A stretch of 63,549 nucleotides of DNA from an uncultured Pelagibacteraceae bacterium (GTDB lineage Bacteria > Pseudomonadota > Alphaproteobacteria > Pelagibacterales > Pelagibacteraceae). The notes beneath the pieces are model-generated. The model was not told the origin of the DNA, made no database searches, and saw nothing but the letters and a program-made list of their open reading frames with translations. Below, in pieces: positions 28,000 to 36,508 of the stretch. The stretch covers positions 1-63,549 of the forward strand of contig CACDVM010000006.1 of the NCBI GenBank assembly GCA_902556265.1, written 5' to 3'. Each line of letters opens with the position of its first letter. The first letter of the stretch is position 1. The translations under genes and the position numbers were made by a program.

Positions 28000-29780
28000 A
28001 CAAATACAGAAGCCATAATTGTAATGAATTAAGAAAAAAAGATGTTGGTGGTATAGTACACCTTTCCGGCTGGATTAATAAAAAAAGGGATCATGGTAAT
28101 TTACTTTTTATCGATCTAAGAGATAATTATGGTGTTACTCAATGTATCATAGATAAAGATAATTCTAATTTTTCTAAATTAGAGAAAATTCAACTTGAAA
28201 CAGTTATTAGAGTTAAAGGCAAAGTTTTAGATCGATCAGATGAAACTATAAATAAAGATATTCAAACTGGTGAAATAGAAGTTGTAATAGAAAATTTTGA
28301 TATCTTAGGTTCATGTAAAGAATTACCAATGCCTGTTTTTTCTGATCAAGAATATTCAGAGGAGATAAGATTAAAATATAGATTTTTGGATTTAAGAAGA
28401 AAAAAAATTCACGAAAATATTATTCTAAGATCAAAGGTTATCTCATTTATTAGATCTGAAATGAATAAATTAGGTTTTTTAGAATTTCAAACTCCAATAT
28501 TAACATCATCAAGTCCTGAAGGTGCTAGAGATTTTCTTGTTCCCAGTAGATTGAATCCAGGAAAGTTTTATGCTCTTCCACAAGCACCTCAGCAATTCAA
28601 GCAACTTATTATGGTTTCTGGTTTTGATAAATATTTTCAAATTGCCCCGTGTTTTAGAGACGAAGATGCTAGAGCAGATCGCAGTCCTGGCGAATTTTAT
28701 CAATTAGATTTAGAGATGTCATTTGTTGAACAGGAAAATGTATTTGAAGTAGTTGAAAAATTAATGGCTAATACTTTTAAAAAATTTTCAAAAAAAAAAT
28801 TAATGTTTGATGAATTTCCAAAAATTTCTTATGAGGATGCACTATTAAAGTATGGCAGTGATAAACCTGACTTAAGAAATCCTCTTATAATTAATGATAT
28901 TACAGAAATTTTTACCAGAGATGATATTTCTTTTGAGATATTTAAAAAACTTGTCAAATCTGGTTCTAAAGTAAGATGCATAGTAACTAAGAATACAAAA
29001 GATAAACCCAGAAGTTTTTTTGATAATATAGATAAGTGGGCTAAAGAACAAGGAGCCTCAGGTATGGCTTATTTTACAATTGTAAAGGATAAAGAAATTT
29101 CAGCAAAAGGACCGGTGGGTAAATTTTTTTCTAAGGAGGCATTGATTGAAATAATGAACAAAACAAATGCCAAAGAAGGGGACAGTATCTTTTTTGCTTG
29201 CAATAAGCAAAAAGAGTTAGAAAAGATTACATCTATGGCAAGAGATAAGATTGCAAAAGATCTAGATTTAATTGATCAAAATATTTTTGCTTTTTGTTGG
29301 ATAATTGATTATCCAATGTTTGAAAAAGATGAACAAACTAACAAGATAAAATTCAGTCACAACCCATTTTCCATGCCCCAAGGAGATATAAATAAGATTA
29401 ATTTTGATAAACCATTAGACATATTAGCTTATCAGTACGATATAGTTTGTAATGGTATTGAACTTTCATCTGGAGCTATTCGAAATCATATACCAGAATT
29501 GATGTATAAGCTTTTTTCTGTTGCTGGATATGACAAAGAACAAGTTGACGAAAAATTTAGTGGCATGATTAATGCTTTAAGTTATGGTGCACCACCACAT
29601 GGTGGGATCGCCCCTGGAATTGATAGAATTGTTATGCTTCTAGCAAATGAAAAAAATATTAGGGAAGTAACAATGTTTCCAATGAATCAAAATGCGCAAG
29701 ATTTAATGATGAACGCGCCTTCAGAGGTGAATGAGAACCAGCTTAAAGAACTAAACTTATCTTTAAAATTAAAAAAATAA
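27996..29780 (+). CDS. aspS: Aspartyl-tRNA synthetase, bacterial type
   Basis: It charges tRNA-Asp, and in lineages without AsnRS often also tRNA-Asn. The 594-residue protein has the N-terminal OB anticodon-binding domain (VHLSGWINKKRDHGNLLFIDLRD region), class II motif 2 (FQIAPCFRDEDARADRSPGE-type) and motif 3 (GAPPHGGIAPGIDR), plus the bacterial GAD insertion. The start is TTG, overlapping the hdaA stop as TTGA, with GGAG at 27987-27990, 5 nt upstream. The good ribosome-binding site supports this rare start codon. Confidence 0.95.
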   Translation: MNKYRSHNCNELRKKDVGGIVHLSGWINKKRDHGNLLFIDLRDNYGVTQCIIDKDNSNFSKLEKIQLETVIRVKGKVLDRSDETINKDIQTGEIEVVIENFDILGSCKELPMPVFSDQEYSEEIRLKYRFLDLRRKKIHENIILRSKVISFIRSEMNKLGFLEFQTPILTSSSPEGARDFLVPSRLNPGKFYALPQAPQQFKQLIMVSGFDKYFQIAPCFRDEDARADRSPGEFYQLDLEMSFVEQENVFEVVEKLMANTFKKFSKKKLMFDEFPKISYEDALLKYGSDKPDLRNPLIINDITEIFTRDDISFEIFKKLVKSGSKVRCIVTKNTKDKPRSFFDNIDKWAKEQGASGMAYFTIVKDKEISAKGPVGKFFSKEALIEIMNKTNAKEGDSIFFACNKQKELEKITSMARDKIAKDLDLIDQNIFAFCWIIDYPMFEKDEQTNKIKFSHNPFSMPQGDINKINFDKPLDILAYQYDIVCNGIELSSGAIRNHIPELMYKLFSVAGYDKEQVDEKFSGMINALSYGAPPHGGIAPGIDRIVMLLANEKNIREVTMFPMNQNAQDLMMNAPSEVNENQLKELNLSLKLKK

Positions 29781-29781
29781 T

Positions 29782-30597
29782 TTATTTTTTTCCTTTTAAA
29801 TTTATCTTTACATCTGACAAATCAACTAGATTTTTTTTGTAATTATTTCTTACAAAACCTTTACTTGTAATATCTTTTACGATTTTTAAAAGCTGATTTT
29901 GATCCTCAGTTTCTTGTTCTTCACTATTAGAGTTTTCAGAAATTCCAATAGCTGGAGTGTGTGCTAAATCTTCTCTGTTTTGATATGAAATAGCTAATTC
30001 CCTAAAAATATAATCTAATATTGAAGAAGCACTTAAAATTCTATCATTTCCGTGTACTTTTCCGGATGGTTCAAATTTGGTACCCACAAATGCATTAATA
30101 AATTCGTCAAGAGGCACTCCATATTGCAAACCAAGAGAAACAGCAATTGCAAAGTTATTCATCAATGCCTTTACCAATTCTCCTTCTTTGCTAGTATCTA
30201 TAAAAATTTCACCAATTTTTCCATCATCATATTCACCTGTATGAAGATAAACTTTATGATTACCAATAGTAGCTTTTTGGATGTAACCTTTTCTTCTATC
30301 AGGCATGCTAAATCTCTTACCGTTTTTATCTGAATTAGATTTAATAATAGTCTCCAAATTTTTAGAAATTGGTTGCTTTTCAGTTGAAACAATATTTATT
30401 TTTTTATTTTCAGTAATTTTATTTTTATTGGACTCAAGACTTTTTGTTTTCCTATTATCAAGCTTTACATCTAAAATTTCAAATTTTCCATCATCTCTTT
30501 TTTCAAGATTTTTAAGCTCAGTTTCATTCACATCATCTAAATAATGATTTACTTTAAACGTACATGTATAATATGTCTCAACTAAATATTTTGCCAT
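29782..30597 (-). CDS. Stand-alone NrdJ C-terminal-like protein
   Basis: A 271-residue protein whose middle (about 95-210) closely resembles the C-terminal region of vitamin B12-dependent ribonucleotide reductase Nrd[49 protein letters not shown] and [19 protein letters not shown]. The catalytic barrel is absent, and so are the C-terminal cysteines that NrdJ uses for re-reduction and zinc binding; the only cysteine is in TYYTCTF near residue 12. It therefore cannot be a full reductase. It may regulate or assist one, or be a relic. It abuts aspS tail to tail with a 1-bp gap. Confidence 0.72.
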   Translation of the reverse strand: MAKYLVETYYTCTFKVNHYLDDVNETELKNLEKRDDGKFEILDVKLDNRKTKSLESNKNKITENKKINIVSTEKQPISKNLETIIKSNSDKNGKRFSMPDRRKGYIQKATIGNHKVYLHTGEYDDGKIGEIFIDTSKEGELVKALMNNFAIAVSLGLQYGVPLDEFINAFVGTKFEPSGKVHGNDRILSASSILDYIFRELAISYQNREDLAHTPAIGISENSNSEEQETEDQNQLLKIVKDITSKGFVRNNYKKNLVDLSDVKINLKGKK

Positions 30598-30713
30598 TTC
30601 ACCCCAATTTTTAAAAATTAATTTGATAATCGATTCAATTAATTTATATACAAATTCAAATTTTAGTCTAATTTAATTTATACAATTTGAAATTGAAATA
30701 TTAAATATTTTAT

Positions 30714-31073
30714 ATGTTGACATTGTTTAAAAAAATTTTCATTTGGTGGAATCAAGACACTCTTGGAACAAGAATAAAAACTATATTAACTGGAAAACTG
30801 GTAGGTCGAGACTCATTTGGAAATAAATATTATGAGAGCAAAAGTGGCAAAAGATGGGTCACATATTCTGATGAAATAGATGCAAGCAAAATACCTATAG
30901 AATGGTACTCATGGATACATTTCATACCAAATAAGATTGAAAAAAAACATGAACTTGAAAAATATGATTGGCAAAAATCACATCAACACAATTTAACTGG
31001 CACAGACAAAGCCTACTACCCAAATAAAGATAAAAATGTTCTCAAGAAAAAATATAAAAGTTGGAAAAATTAG
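30714..31073 (+). CDS. NDUFA12/B17.2-like complex I accessory subunit
   Basis: A 119-residue homologue of the mitochondrial NADH:ubiquinone oxidoreductase subunit NDUFA12. Conserved features are IWWNQDTLGTRI near the N-terminus, GRDSFGNKYYESKSGKRWV (about 39-57) and IPIEWYSWIH (about 70-79). It is one of the supernumerary complex I subunits shared by alphaproteobacteria and mitochondria. Here it is followed by the DUF2155 gene, its usual alphaproteobacterial partner, with a 38-nt overlap. The other nuo genes are not in the window. Confidence 0.9.
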   Translation: MLTLFKKIFIWWNQDTLGTRIKTILTGKLVGRDSFGNKYYESKSGKRWVTYSDEIDASKIPIEWYSWIHFIPNKIEKKHELEKYDWQKSHQHNLTGTDKAYYPNKDKNVLKKKYKSWKN

Positions 31074-31443
31074 ATTAAAATTTTTAATTTTGACATTAGT
31101 TCTGCCGTTCTTATTTGTTTTTGACTTGAATTCTATTGATAATTTAGAGGGAGATTTTACGGATATTAAGGTATTGGATAAAATTAGTTCTAAAAATATA
31201 CTTATTAAAATTAAGAATGGGGAAGAAACGAAATATAAAGATCTTTCAATCAAAAGCATGAAGTGTAAAAATTCAGAATTTGATGATAACCCTGAAATAA
31301 CAGCTTATCTTCAGGTTAAAGACTTAACTAAAAAGAGTAAAGATAATGTATTTATATTTAATGGCTGGATGTTTTCTTCTAGTCCTTCTATAACACCTTT
31401 TGATCACCCAGTATATGATATTAGGCTAGTTGGCTGTAACTAA
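31036..31443 (+). CDS. DUF2155 family protein
   Basis: A 135-residue exported protein. The N-terminus is basic then hydrophobic (LKFLILTLVLPFLFVF), a signal peptide or anchor. The C-terminal half has the DUF2155 signature FNGWMFSSSPSITPFDHPVYD, and two cysteines (KSMKCKN and the final VGCN) could form a disulfide. The function is unknown. The listed ATG overlaps the NDUFA12-like gene by 38 nt; a TTG at about 31090 is a less likely start because it would shorten the signal. The stop overlaps accC by 4 nt, convergent. Confidence 0.8.
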   Translation: MFSRKNIKVGKIRLKFLILTLVLPFLFVFDLNSIDNLEGDFTDIKVLDKISSKNILIKIKNGEETKYKDLSIKSMKCKNSEFDDNPEITAYLQVKDLTKKSKDNVFIFNGWMFSSSPSITPFDHPVYDIRLVGCN

Positions 31444-32777
31444 ACTATCTTTTCATTATCAAGCCAGCTTACATTAAAATCAGAGTCTATAAATTTTTTA
31501 TGATTTAAAAGTTTTTTATGCAACGGTATAGTTGTTGTAATTCCTTCTATAACAAATTCATCCAAAGATCTATTCATTCTTTGTATTGCTTCCAATCTAT
31601 TTCTACCATGACAAATTAATTTACACACCATGCTATCATAATAAGGTGTTACTTTATATCCTTGATATATAGCCCCATCTACTCTTGTTCTAAATCCAGA
31701 TGGCTGATGACACATACCGATAGTTCCAGGTGAGGGTTGAAAATTTTTACTTGGATCTTCTGCATTTATCCTACATTCTATAGCGTGACCTCTGGGATTT
31801 ATATCAGATTGTTTTAACGCTGTTTCACCAGTAAAAGCAATATGAATTTGTTCTTTGATAATATCAATACCTGTAACCATTTCTGAAACTGGATGTTCAA
31901 CCTGAACCCTTGTATTCATTTCTAAAAAATAAAATTTTCCGTCCTCATAAATAAACTCAACAGTACCAGCACCTTCATAACCAATTTTACTCACCATTTT
32001 TACAGTTCTTTCAAATAAGTCTTTTCTAATTTCATCATTTAAGACAGGACTTGGAGTTTCTTCAATTAATTTTTGATGCCTTCTTTGAACCGAACAATCT
32101 CTCTCATGTAAATGAACAGTTCTGTTTTTCCCTGCTAATATCTGAACTTCAATATGTCTCGGATTTTGAAAAAATTTTTCTATATAAACCTCATCATTAC
32201 CAAAATATTTCATAGCTTCAGATTTTGCTGTTGAAAAAAGTGTTTCAAATTCTTCCTCTTTTTTTACAATTTTCATTCCTTTTCCACCACCTCCACCAGA
32301 AGCTTTAATTAAAACAGGAAATCCAATTTTGTTACATAGTTTTTTTGCTTCTTGTATATCTTTTACACCACCTTCAGATCCTTCAATTACTGGCAAACCA
32401 TTTTCTTTGGCAATTTTCTTTGCTTGAATTTTATCTCCCATCATTTCAATGTGTTTCGAGGATGCACCAATAAATTTAATATTATTTTCCTCTAATATTT
32501 TTGCAAAGTTTGCGTTTTCAGATAAAAATCCATACCCAGGATGGACTGCTTCTGAACCAGTTAAATCTACTGCAGACAAAAGTGCAGGAATATTTAGATA
32601 ACTATTTGCAGGTTGATGTGATCCAATACAAACACTTTCATCTGCTAATCTTACATGCATACTATCTCTATCAACATCAGAGTGAACAGCTACAGTTGAG
32701 ATACCCCATTCTTTACATGCTCTAATTACTCTAACTGCAATTTCCCCACGGTTTGCAATTAAAATCTTCTTAAACAT
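31440..32777 (-). CDS. accC: Acetyl-CoA carboxylase, biotin carboxylase subunit
   Basis: It carboxylates the biotin on AccB using bicarbonate and ATP, the first half of malonyl-CoA formation. The 445-residue protein has the start FKKILIANRGEIAVRVIRA, ATP-grasp glycine loop KASGGGGGKGM, the EVQILAG and RDCSVQRRHQK motifs and EMNTRVQVEHPV. The length is normal for stand-alone AccC. It starts on the last base of the accB stop and is transcribed aroQ-accB-accC, a common order. Confidence 0.97.
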   Translation of the reverse strand: MFKKILIANRGEIAVRVIRACKEWGISTVAVHSDVDRDSMHVRLADESVCIGSHQPANSYLNIPALLSAVDLTGSEAVHPGYGFLSENANFAKILEENNIKFIGASSKHIEMMGDKIQAKKIAKENGLPVIEGSEGGVKDIQEAKKLCNKIGFPVLIKASGGGGGKGMKIVKKEEEFETLFSTAKSEAMKYFGNDEVYIEKFFQNPRHIEVQILAGKNRTVHLHERDCSVQRRHQKLIEETPSPVLNDEIRKDLFERTVKMVSKIGYEGAGTVEFIYEDGKFYFLEMNTRVQVEHPVSEMVTGIDIIKEQIHIAFTGETALKQSDINPRGHAIECRINAEDPSKNFQPSPGTIGMCHQPSGFRTRVDGAIYQGYKVTPYYDSMVCKLICHGRNRLEAIQRMNRSLDEFVIEGITTTIPLHKKLLNHKKFIDSDFNVSWLDNEKIV

Positions 32778-33208
32778 TATTCTAAAATAATTATAGTTTG
32801 GCCAAATTCGACTGGTTGACCGTCCTCAACACATATTTCTTTTACAGTGCCATCTGCAGTAGATGGTACATGATTCATTGTTTTCATAGCTTCAACTATC
32901 ATTACTGTATCACCTTTTTTAATTTTTTTACCAACTTCGGCAAATTTTTTAGCTCCAGGTTCAGGTGCATGATATGCGGTTCCAATTATTGGAGACTTTA
33001 CTTCTATTCCAGATAAATTATTTGAAGTGTTAGATTTGTCTATTTGATGTAATATTTTATTGTCTGAGGGAACAGCTTGGTTGTTTATAGATAGATTATT
33101 TTTAGAAACTTTAATCTTTGTATCTTTTTCTGTATATTCAAGTTCAGTAAGATTAAATTCTTCTAAGTAATCACTTAACTCTTTAATGATTTTTTTATCA
33201 ATTTTCAT
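32777..33208 (-). CDS. accB: Acetyl-CoA carboxylase, biotin carboxyl carrier protein
   Basis: It carries carboxybiotin between AccC and the carboxyltransferase. The 143-residue protein has an N-terminal helical segment, a flexible linker rich in Ser and Asn (about 35-66), and the biotinyl domain with Lys109 in VEAMKTMNHV. The start overlaps the aroQ stop by 11 nt (ATGAAAATTGA), and its own stop shares a base with the accC start, so the three genes are tightly coupled. Confidence 0.96.
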   Translation of the reverse strand: MKIDKKIIKELSDYLEEFNLTELEYTEKDTKIKVSKNNLSINNQAVPSDNKILHQIDKSNTSNNLSGIEVKSPIIGTAYHAPEPGAKKFAEVGKKIKKGDTVMIVEAMKTMNHVPSTADGTVKEICVEDGQPVEFGQTIIILE

Positions 33209-33644
33209 TTTTTAAAAGCTTTTGCATTGAAATTATGGCTAAAATATAACCATCAGAACCTAGACCAAAAATTCCTCCAGTAGCTATATCACTTATTAGA
33301 GATTTTTGTCTAAATTCCTCTCTTTTGTAAATATTTGATATATGCAATTCAATTATTGGTTTTTTGAAAATATCTAAAGCATCTCTTATTGCAACAGAGG
33401 TATGAGTGAATGCTGCAGCATTAATTATTATTCCATTGAAATTTTTTCTAGCATTTTGAATTAAATCGACAATTTTTCCCTCAATATTTGATTGGGCAAA
33501 TTCTACCATTAAATCTAGTTCTTTTGATTTATCAAAGCATTTTTTTTTTAATCCTTCGTAAGTATCAGAGCCATATTGTGATTGTTCTCTTTCACCTAAT
33601 AGATTAAGATTTGGTCCATTAATAATAATTATTTTATTATTCAT
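33198..33644 (-). CDS. aroQ: 3-dehydroquinate dehydratase, type II
   Basis: It dehydrates 3-dehydroquinate in the shikimate pathway. The 148-residue protein has GPNLNLLGEREQSQYG (about 9-24) with the active-site tyrosine, INAAAFTHTSVAIRDAL, and ELHISNIYKREEFR with the catalytic histidine. It is first in aroQ-accB-accC. Its start codon is 16 bp from divergent thiS, so at least one promoter here must overlap coding sequence. Confidence 0.95.
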   Translation of the reverse strand: MNNKIIIINGPNLNLLGEREQSQYGSDTYEGLKKKCFDKSKELDLMVEFAQSNIEGKIVDLIQNARKNFNGIIINAAAFTHTSVAIRDALDIFKKPIIELHISNIYKREEFRQKSLISDIATGGIFGLGSDGYILAIISMQKLLKNEN

Positions 33645-33660
33645 TCAGCAGTTATATACG

Positions 33661-33879
33661 ATGAGCAAGTTAAAAAAAATAAAAATAAAAGTAAACGGTA
33701 AAATAAAAACTGTTGATAGAAATACAAAACTATCAAATCTAATTGATAAATTAAAAATACCGATTAAAAAAGTAGCAATTGAATTAAATCTAGAAATTGT
33801 AGATAAAAAAAAATTAAGTAGAATAATTCTTTCTAAAAATGATAAAATTGAGATAGTGCACTTTATTGGAGGTGGTTAA
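33661..33879 (+). CDS. thiS: Thiamine sulfur carrier protein
   Basis: ThiS is the ubiquitin-like protein whose C-terminal thiocarboxylate donates sulfur to the thiazole of thiamine. The 72-residue protein ends in Gly-Gly-Gly (IVHFIGGG), the adenylated tail. The last codons GGA-GGT-GG also form a strong Shine-Dalgarno (33868-33875) for thiG. SAR11 is reported to lack thiC and to need an external pyrimidine precursor, so having the thiazole branch here fits partial thiamine autonomy. Confidence 0.9.
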   Translation: MSKLKKIKIKVNGKIKTVDRNTKLSNLIDKLKIPIKKVAIELNLEIVDKKKLSRIILSKNDKIEIVHFIGGG

Positions 33880-33881
33880 GA

Positions 33882-34655
33882 TTGAAAAAAGATAAATTTA
33901 ATATAGCTAATAAAAAGTTTAATTCTAGACTTATAGTAGGTACAGGAAAATATAAGAATATGAATGAGTGTGCAAAAGCAATTAAGTTGTCAGGTGCAGA
34001 AATAGTAACTGTAGCAGTAAGAAGAGTTAATATAACTGATAAAAAAAAACCACTACTAATGGATTATATTGATCCTAAAAAAATTACCTATTTACCTAAT
34101 ACAGCTGGATGCTTTAATTCTAAAGAGGCTTTAAGAACTTTAAGACTAGCGAGGGAAATTGGTGGTTGGAAATTAGTCAAGCTTGAAGTTTTAGGAGACA
34201 AAAAAAATTTATTTCCAGATATGATTGAAACTCTTAAATCAACTGAGATTCTTACTAATGAAGGCTTTCAAGTAATGGTTTATTGTAATGACGATCCTCT
34301 GATGGCTAAGAGATTAGAAAATTCAGGTGCTTGTGCTATCATGCCTTTAGCAGCACCGATTGGCTCGGGCTTGGGTATCCAAAATAAAATAAATATTAAA
34401 ATAATTAGAAATCAAACAAAATTACCTTTAATTATTGATGCAGGTTTGGGTCAAGCGTCTGATGCAGTTATAGCAATGGAGTTAGGGTGTGATGGAGTTT
34501 TAGTAAATACAGCAATAGCAAAAGCAAAAAAACCTTTTGATATGGCCCTTGCATTTAAAAATGCTGTGATTAGTGGTCGACAATCATATCTGTCTGGAAG
34601 AATTGAAAAAAATTTGATGGGAAAACCATCGTCGCCAATCAATAATATTATTTAG
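33882..34655 (+). CDS. thiG: Thiazole synthase
   Basis: It builds thiazole phosphate from deoxyxylulose phosphate, ThiS thiocarboxylate and dehydroglycine. The 257-residue TIM barrel has the Schiff-base lysine in VKLEVLGD (Lys100), [13 protein letters not shown], and [16 protein letters not shown]. The start is TTG, supported by GGAGG 9 nt upstream inside the thiS Gly-Gly codons, so thiG translation is probably coupled to thiS. The 3' end overlaps the convergent RNase E/G gene by 8 nt. Confidence 0.94.
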   Translation: MKKDKFNIANKKFNSRLIVGTGKYKNMNECAKAIKLSGAEIVTVAVRRVNITDKKKPLLMDYIDPKKITYLPNTAGCFNSKEALRTLRLAREIGGWKLVKLEVLGDKKNLFPDMIETLKSTEILTNEGFQVMVYCNDDPLMAKRLENSGACAIMPLAAPIGSGLGIQNKINIKIIRNQTKLPLIIDAGLGQASDAVIAMELGCDGVLVNTAIAKAKKPFDMALAFKNAVISGRQSYLSGRIEKNLMGKPSSPINNII

Positions 34656-36423
34656 CTTTTTTAAAAAATTTTTTTTTTCTATATGTTTTTTTTTTAAATT
34701 TTTTCTTAATCTTTAGATCAATAACATTGTCATCTTTTATTTGCTGTTTAAGATTTTTTAACTCTTTAAAATTTTGAATTAATTCTAAAGTTTTTTTTGA
34801 TTTATTTTTTGCATTTATTATATATTCAGGAATGATAAGATTGAGATCAGTAATTATATCAATTTTTAATTTATTTTTTTTTTCAAAATATGTTAAATCT
34901 TCTATAAAATTTTCTTTTAAAAAATCTGAAATTTTTTTACACACTTTTAATTCTACAAATTTCGCTTTATTTTCAATAGCTTTTAACTCAACCAATTTTA
35001 ACAATTTTTGTGCAAAAGATTCATCTGTTAATGTTATTTCCCATTTTACAGCACTCTCTCTAAGTCTTTGTCTAGACATTTCAAGTAATCCAAAATTACT
35101 TATTCTTCCAATCTGAATACGAGCTCTATCAGATCTACATTTTTCTTTTAATCTTCTCTCTACCTGTTTTCTATTTCCATAACTTAACATATCAATAAAA
35201 TCAATTATTATTAAACCGGACAAATCTCTTATTTTAATTTGTCTAGCGATTTCATCAGCAGCTTCAAGATTTGTATCTAAAGCAGTTCCTTCAACATTTT
35301 TTTGTTTAATTGAACTACCTGAGTTTATATCAATAGAAACTAAAGCTTCAGTTGGATTTATTACTAAATATCCTCCAGAATTTAATTTGATTTCAGAGTC
35401 AAAAATTTGGTTTAACTGTTGCTCAATTCCTTCTTGAAAAAACAAAGGAGTTTTACCCCTATATTTTTTAATTTTTTTGACATGTGAGGGCATCATCATT
35501 TTCATAAAATTCTGTGCTTTTTTATATCCCTCGTTCCCCTCAACAATTATATCTTTGGTGTTTTCATCATACATATCTCTTAACGTTCTTTTAATAATTT
35601 CACTTTCTTGGTGTATTAAATTTGGAGCTATTGAATTTATTGCATTATCTTTAATTTGATTCCATAAATTGATTAAAGTAGTTAAGTCATGGCTAATTTC
35701 ATTTTTTGTTTTGTTGCTTCCAGCGGTTCTTACTATAAGACCCATTTCTTTTGGAATTTCTATTTCATTTAAGATTGATCTTATTTTTTTTCTATCAGCA
35801 GGATTAAAAATTTTTCTTGAAATTCCACCTCCCTTAGGAGTATTTGGCATTAACACTATATATTTTCCAGCTATAGATATGAATGTGCTTAGTGCTGCTC
35901 CTTTTTGACCTCTTTCATCTTTAAGTACTTGTACAAGAATTACTTGATTTGGTTTAATAACTTCTTGAATTTTGTATCTTTTGAATTTGAATTTTTTTTC
36001 ATTTTTTTTTTCTTTTTCCTCTAAAATCTCTTTATTTTCACTTACTTCCTTTTCAATTGGATCATCTAATTCGAATTTTCCCTTCGCAATATCTTCTTCT
36101 TCTTTAGCTTCAACTTCTTTTGACAACTCTTCTCTAACTTTTTCCTCTTCTTCTTTAATTATTTGCAAATCACTTTTAGGAATTTGATAATAATCAGACT
36201 GAATATCGTTAAATGATAAAAATCCGTGTTTTTCTCTTCCAAAGTCAATAAACGCAGCTTGCAAGGATGGTTCAATCCTACTTACTTTACCAAGATAAAT
36301 GTTGTTTTTTATAAGATTGTTTTTTACACCTTCGTATTCGTAATCTTCAATCTTATTATCTGATTTGAGAACAATTCTAGTTTCGTTCGGATGCGAAGCA
36401 TCGATATATAAATTTTTTTCCAT
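34648..36423 (-). CDS. rne: Ribonuclease E/G family endoribonuclease
   Basis: It processes rRNA and starts mRNA decay. The 591-residue protein has the N-terminal half of an S1 domain ([20 protein letters not shown]) interrupted by an acidic/lysine-rich insert (about 85-150), then [19 protein letters not shown]. The DNase-I-like catalytic core has [10 protein letters not shown], and the link region has [16 protein letters not shown]. The tail is short and basic ([15 protein letters not shown]). The long degradosome scaffold of E. coli RNase E is missing, so it lies between RNase E and G in form. Confidence 0.93.
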   Translation of the reverse strand: MEKNLYIDASHPNETRIVLKSDNKIEDYEYEGVKNNLIKNNIYLGKVSRIEPSLQAAFIDFGREKHGFLSFNDIQSDYYQIPKSDLQIIKEEEEKVREELSKEVEAKEEEDIAKGKFELDDPIEKEVSENKEILEEKEKKNEKKFKFKRYKIQEVIKPNQVILVQVLKDERGQKGAALSTFISIAGKYIVLMPNTPKGGGISRKIFNPADRKKIRSILNEIEIPKEMGLIVRTAGSNKTKNEISHDLTTLINLWNQIKDNAINSIAPNLIHQESEIIKRTLRDMYDENTKDIIVEGNEGYKKAQNFMKMMMPSHVKKIKKYRGKTPLFFQEGIEQQLNQIFDSEIKLNSGGYLVINPTEALVSIDINSGSSIKQKNVEGTALDTNLEAADEIARQIKIRDLSGLIIIDFIDMLSYGNRKQVERRLKEKCRSDRARIQIGRISNFGLLEMSRQRLRESAVKWEITLTDESFAQKLLKLVELKAIENKAKFVELKVCKKISDFLKENFIEDLTYFEKKNKLKIDIITDLNLIIPEYIINAKNKSKKTLELIQNFKELKNLKQQIKDDNVIDLKIKKKFKKKTYRKKKFFKKAK

Positions 36424-36502
36424 AATATGTTGTTAATTTGTTTCATTTTTATTTTTAAAATTTTGTAGTATTCTAGTGCCTTACCTTTACCAAATTCCTA
36501 TG

Positions 36503-36508
36503 TATAAT
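36503..36508 (+). promoter_or_regulatory. Consensus -10 box (TATAAT) at the mrcA start
   Basis: A perfect TATAAT overlaps the first ATG of the mrcA frame (36507). The -35 region is poor (TTACCT at 36481-36486, 16-bp spacing). If used, transcription would start near 36515, so the real start codon would be Met5 at 36519 with an almost absent leader. In so AT-rich a genome a chance match is possible. Confidence 0.35.
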
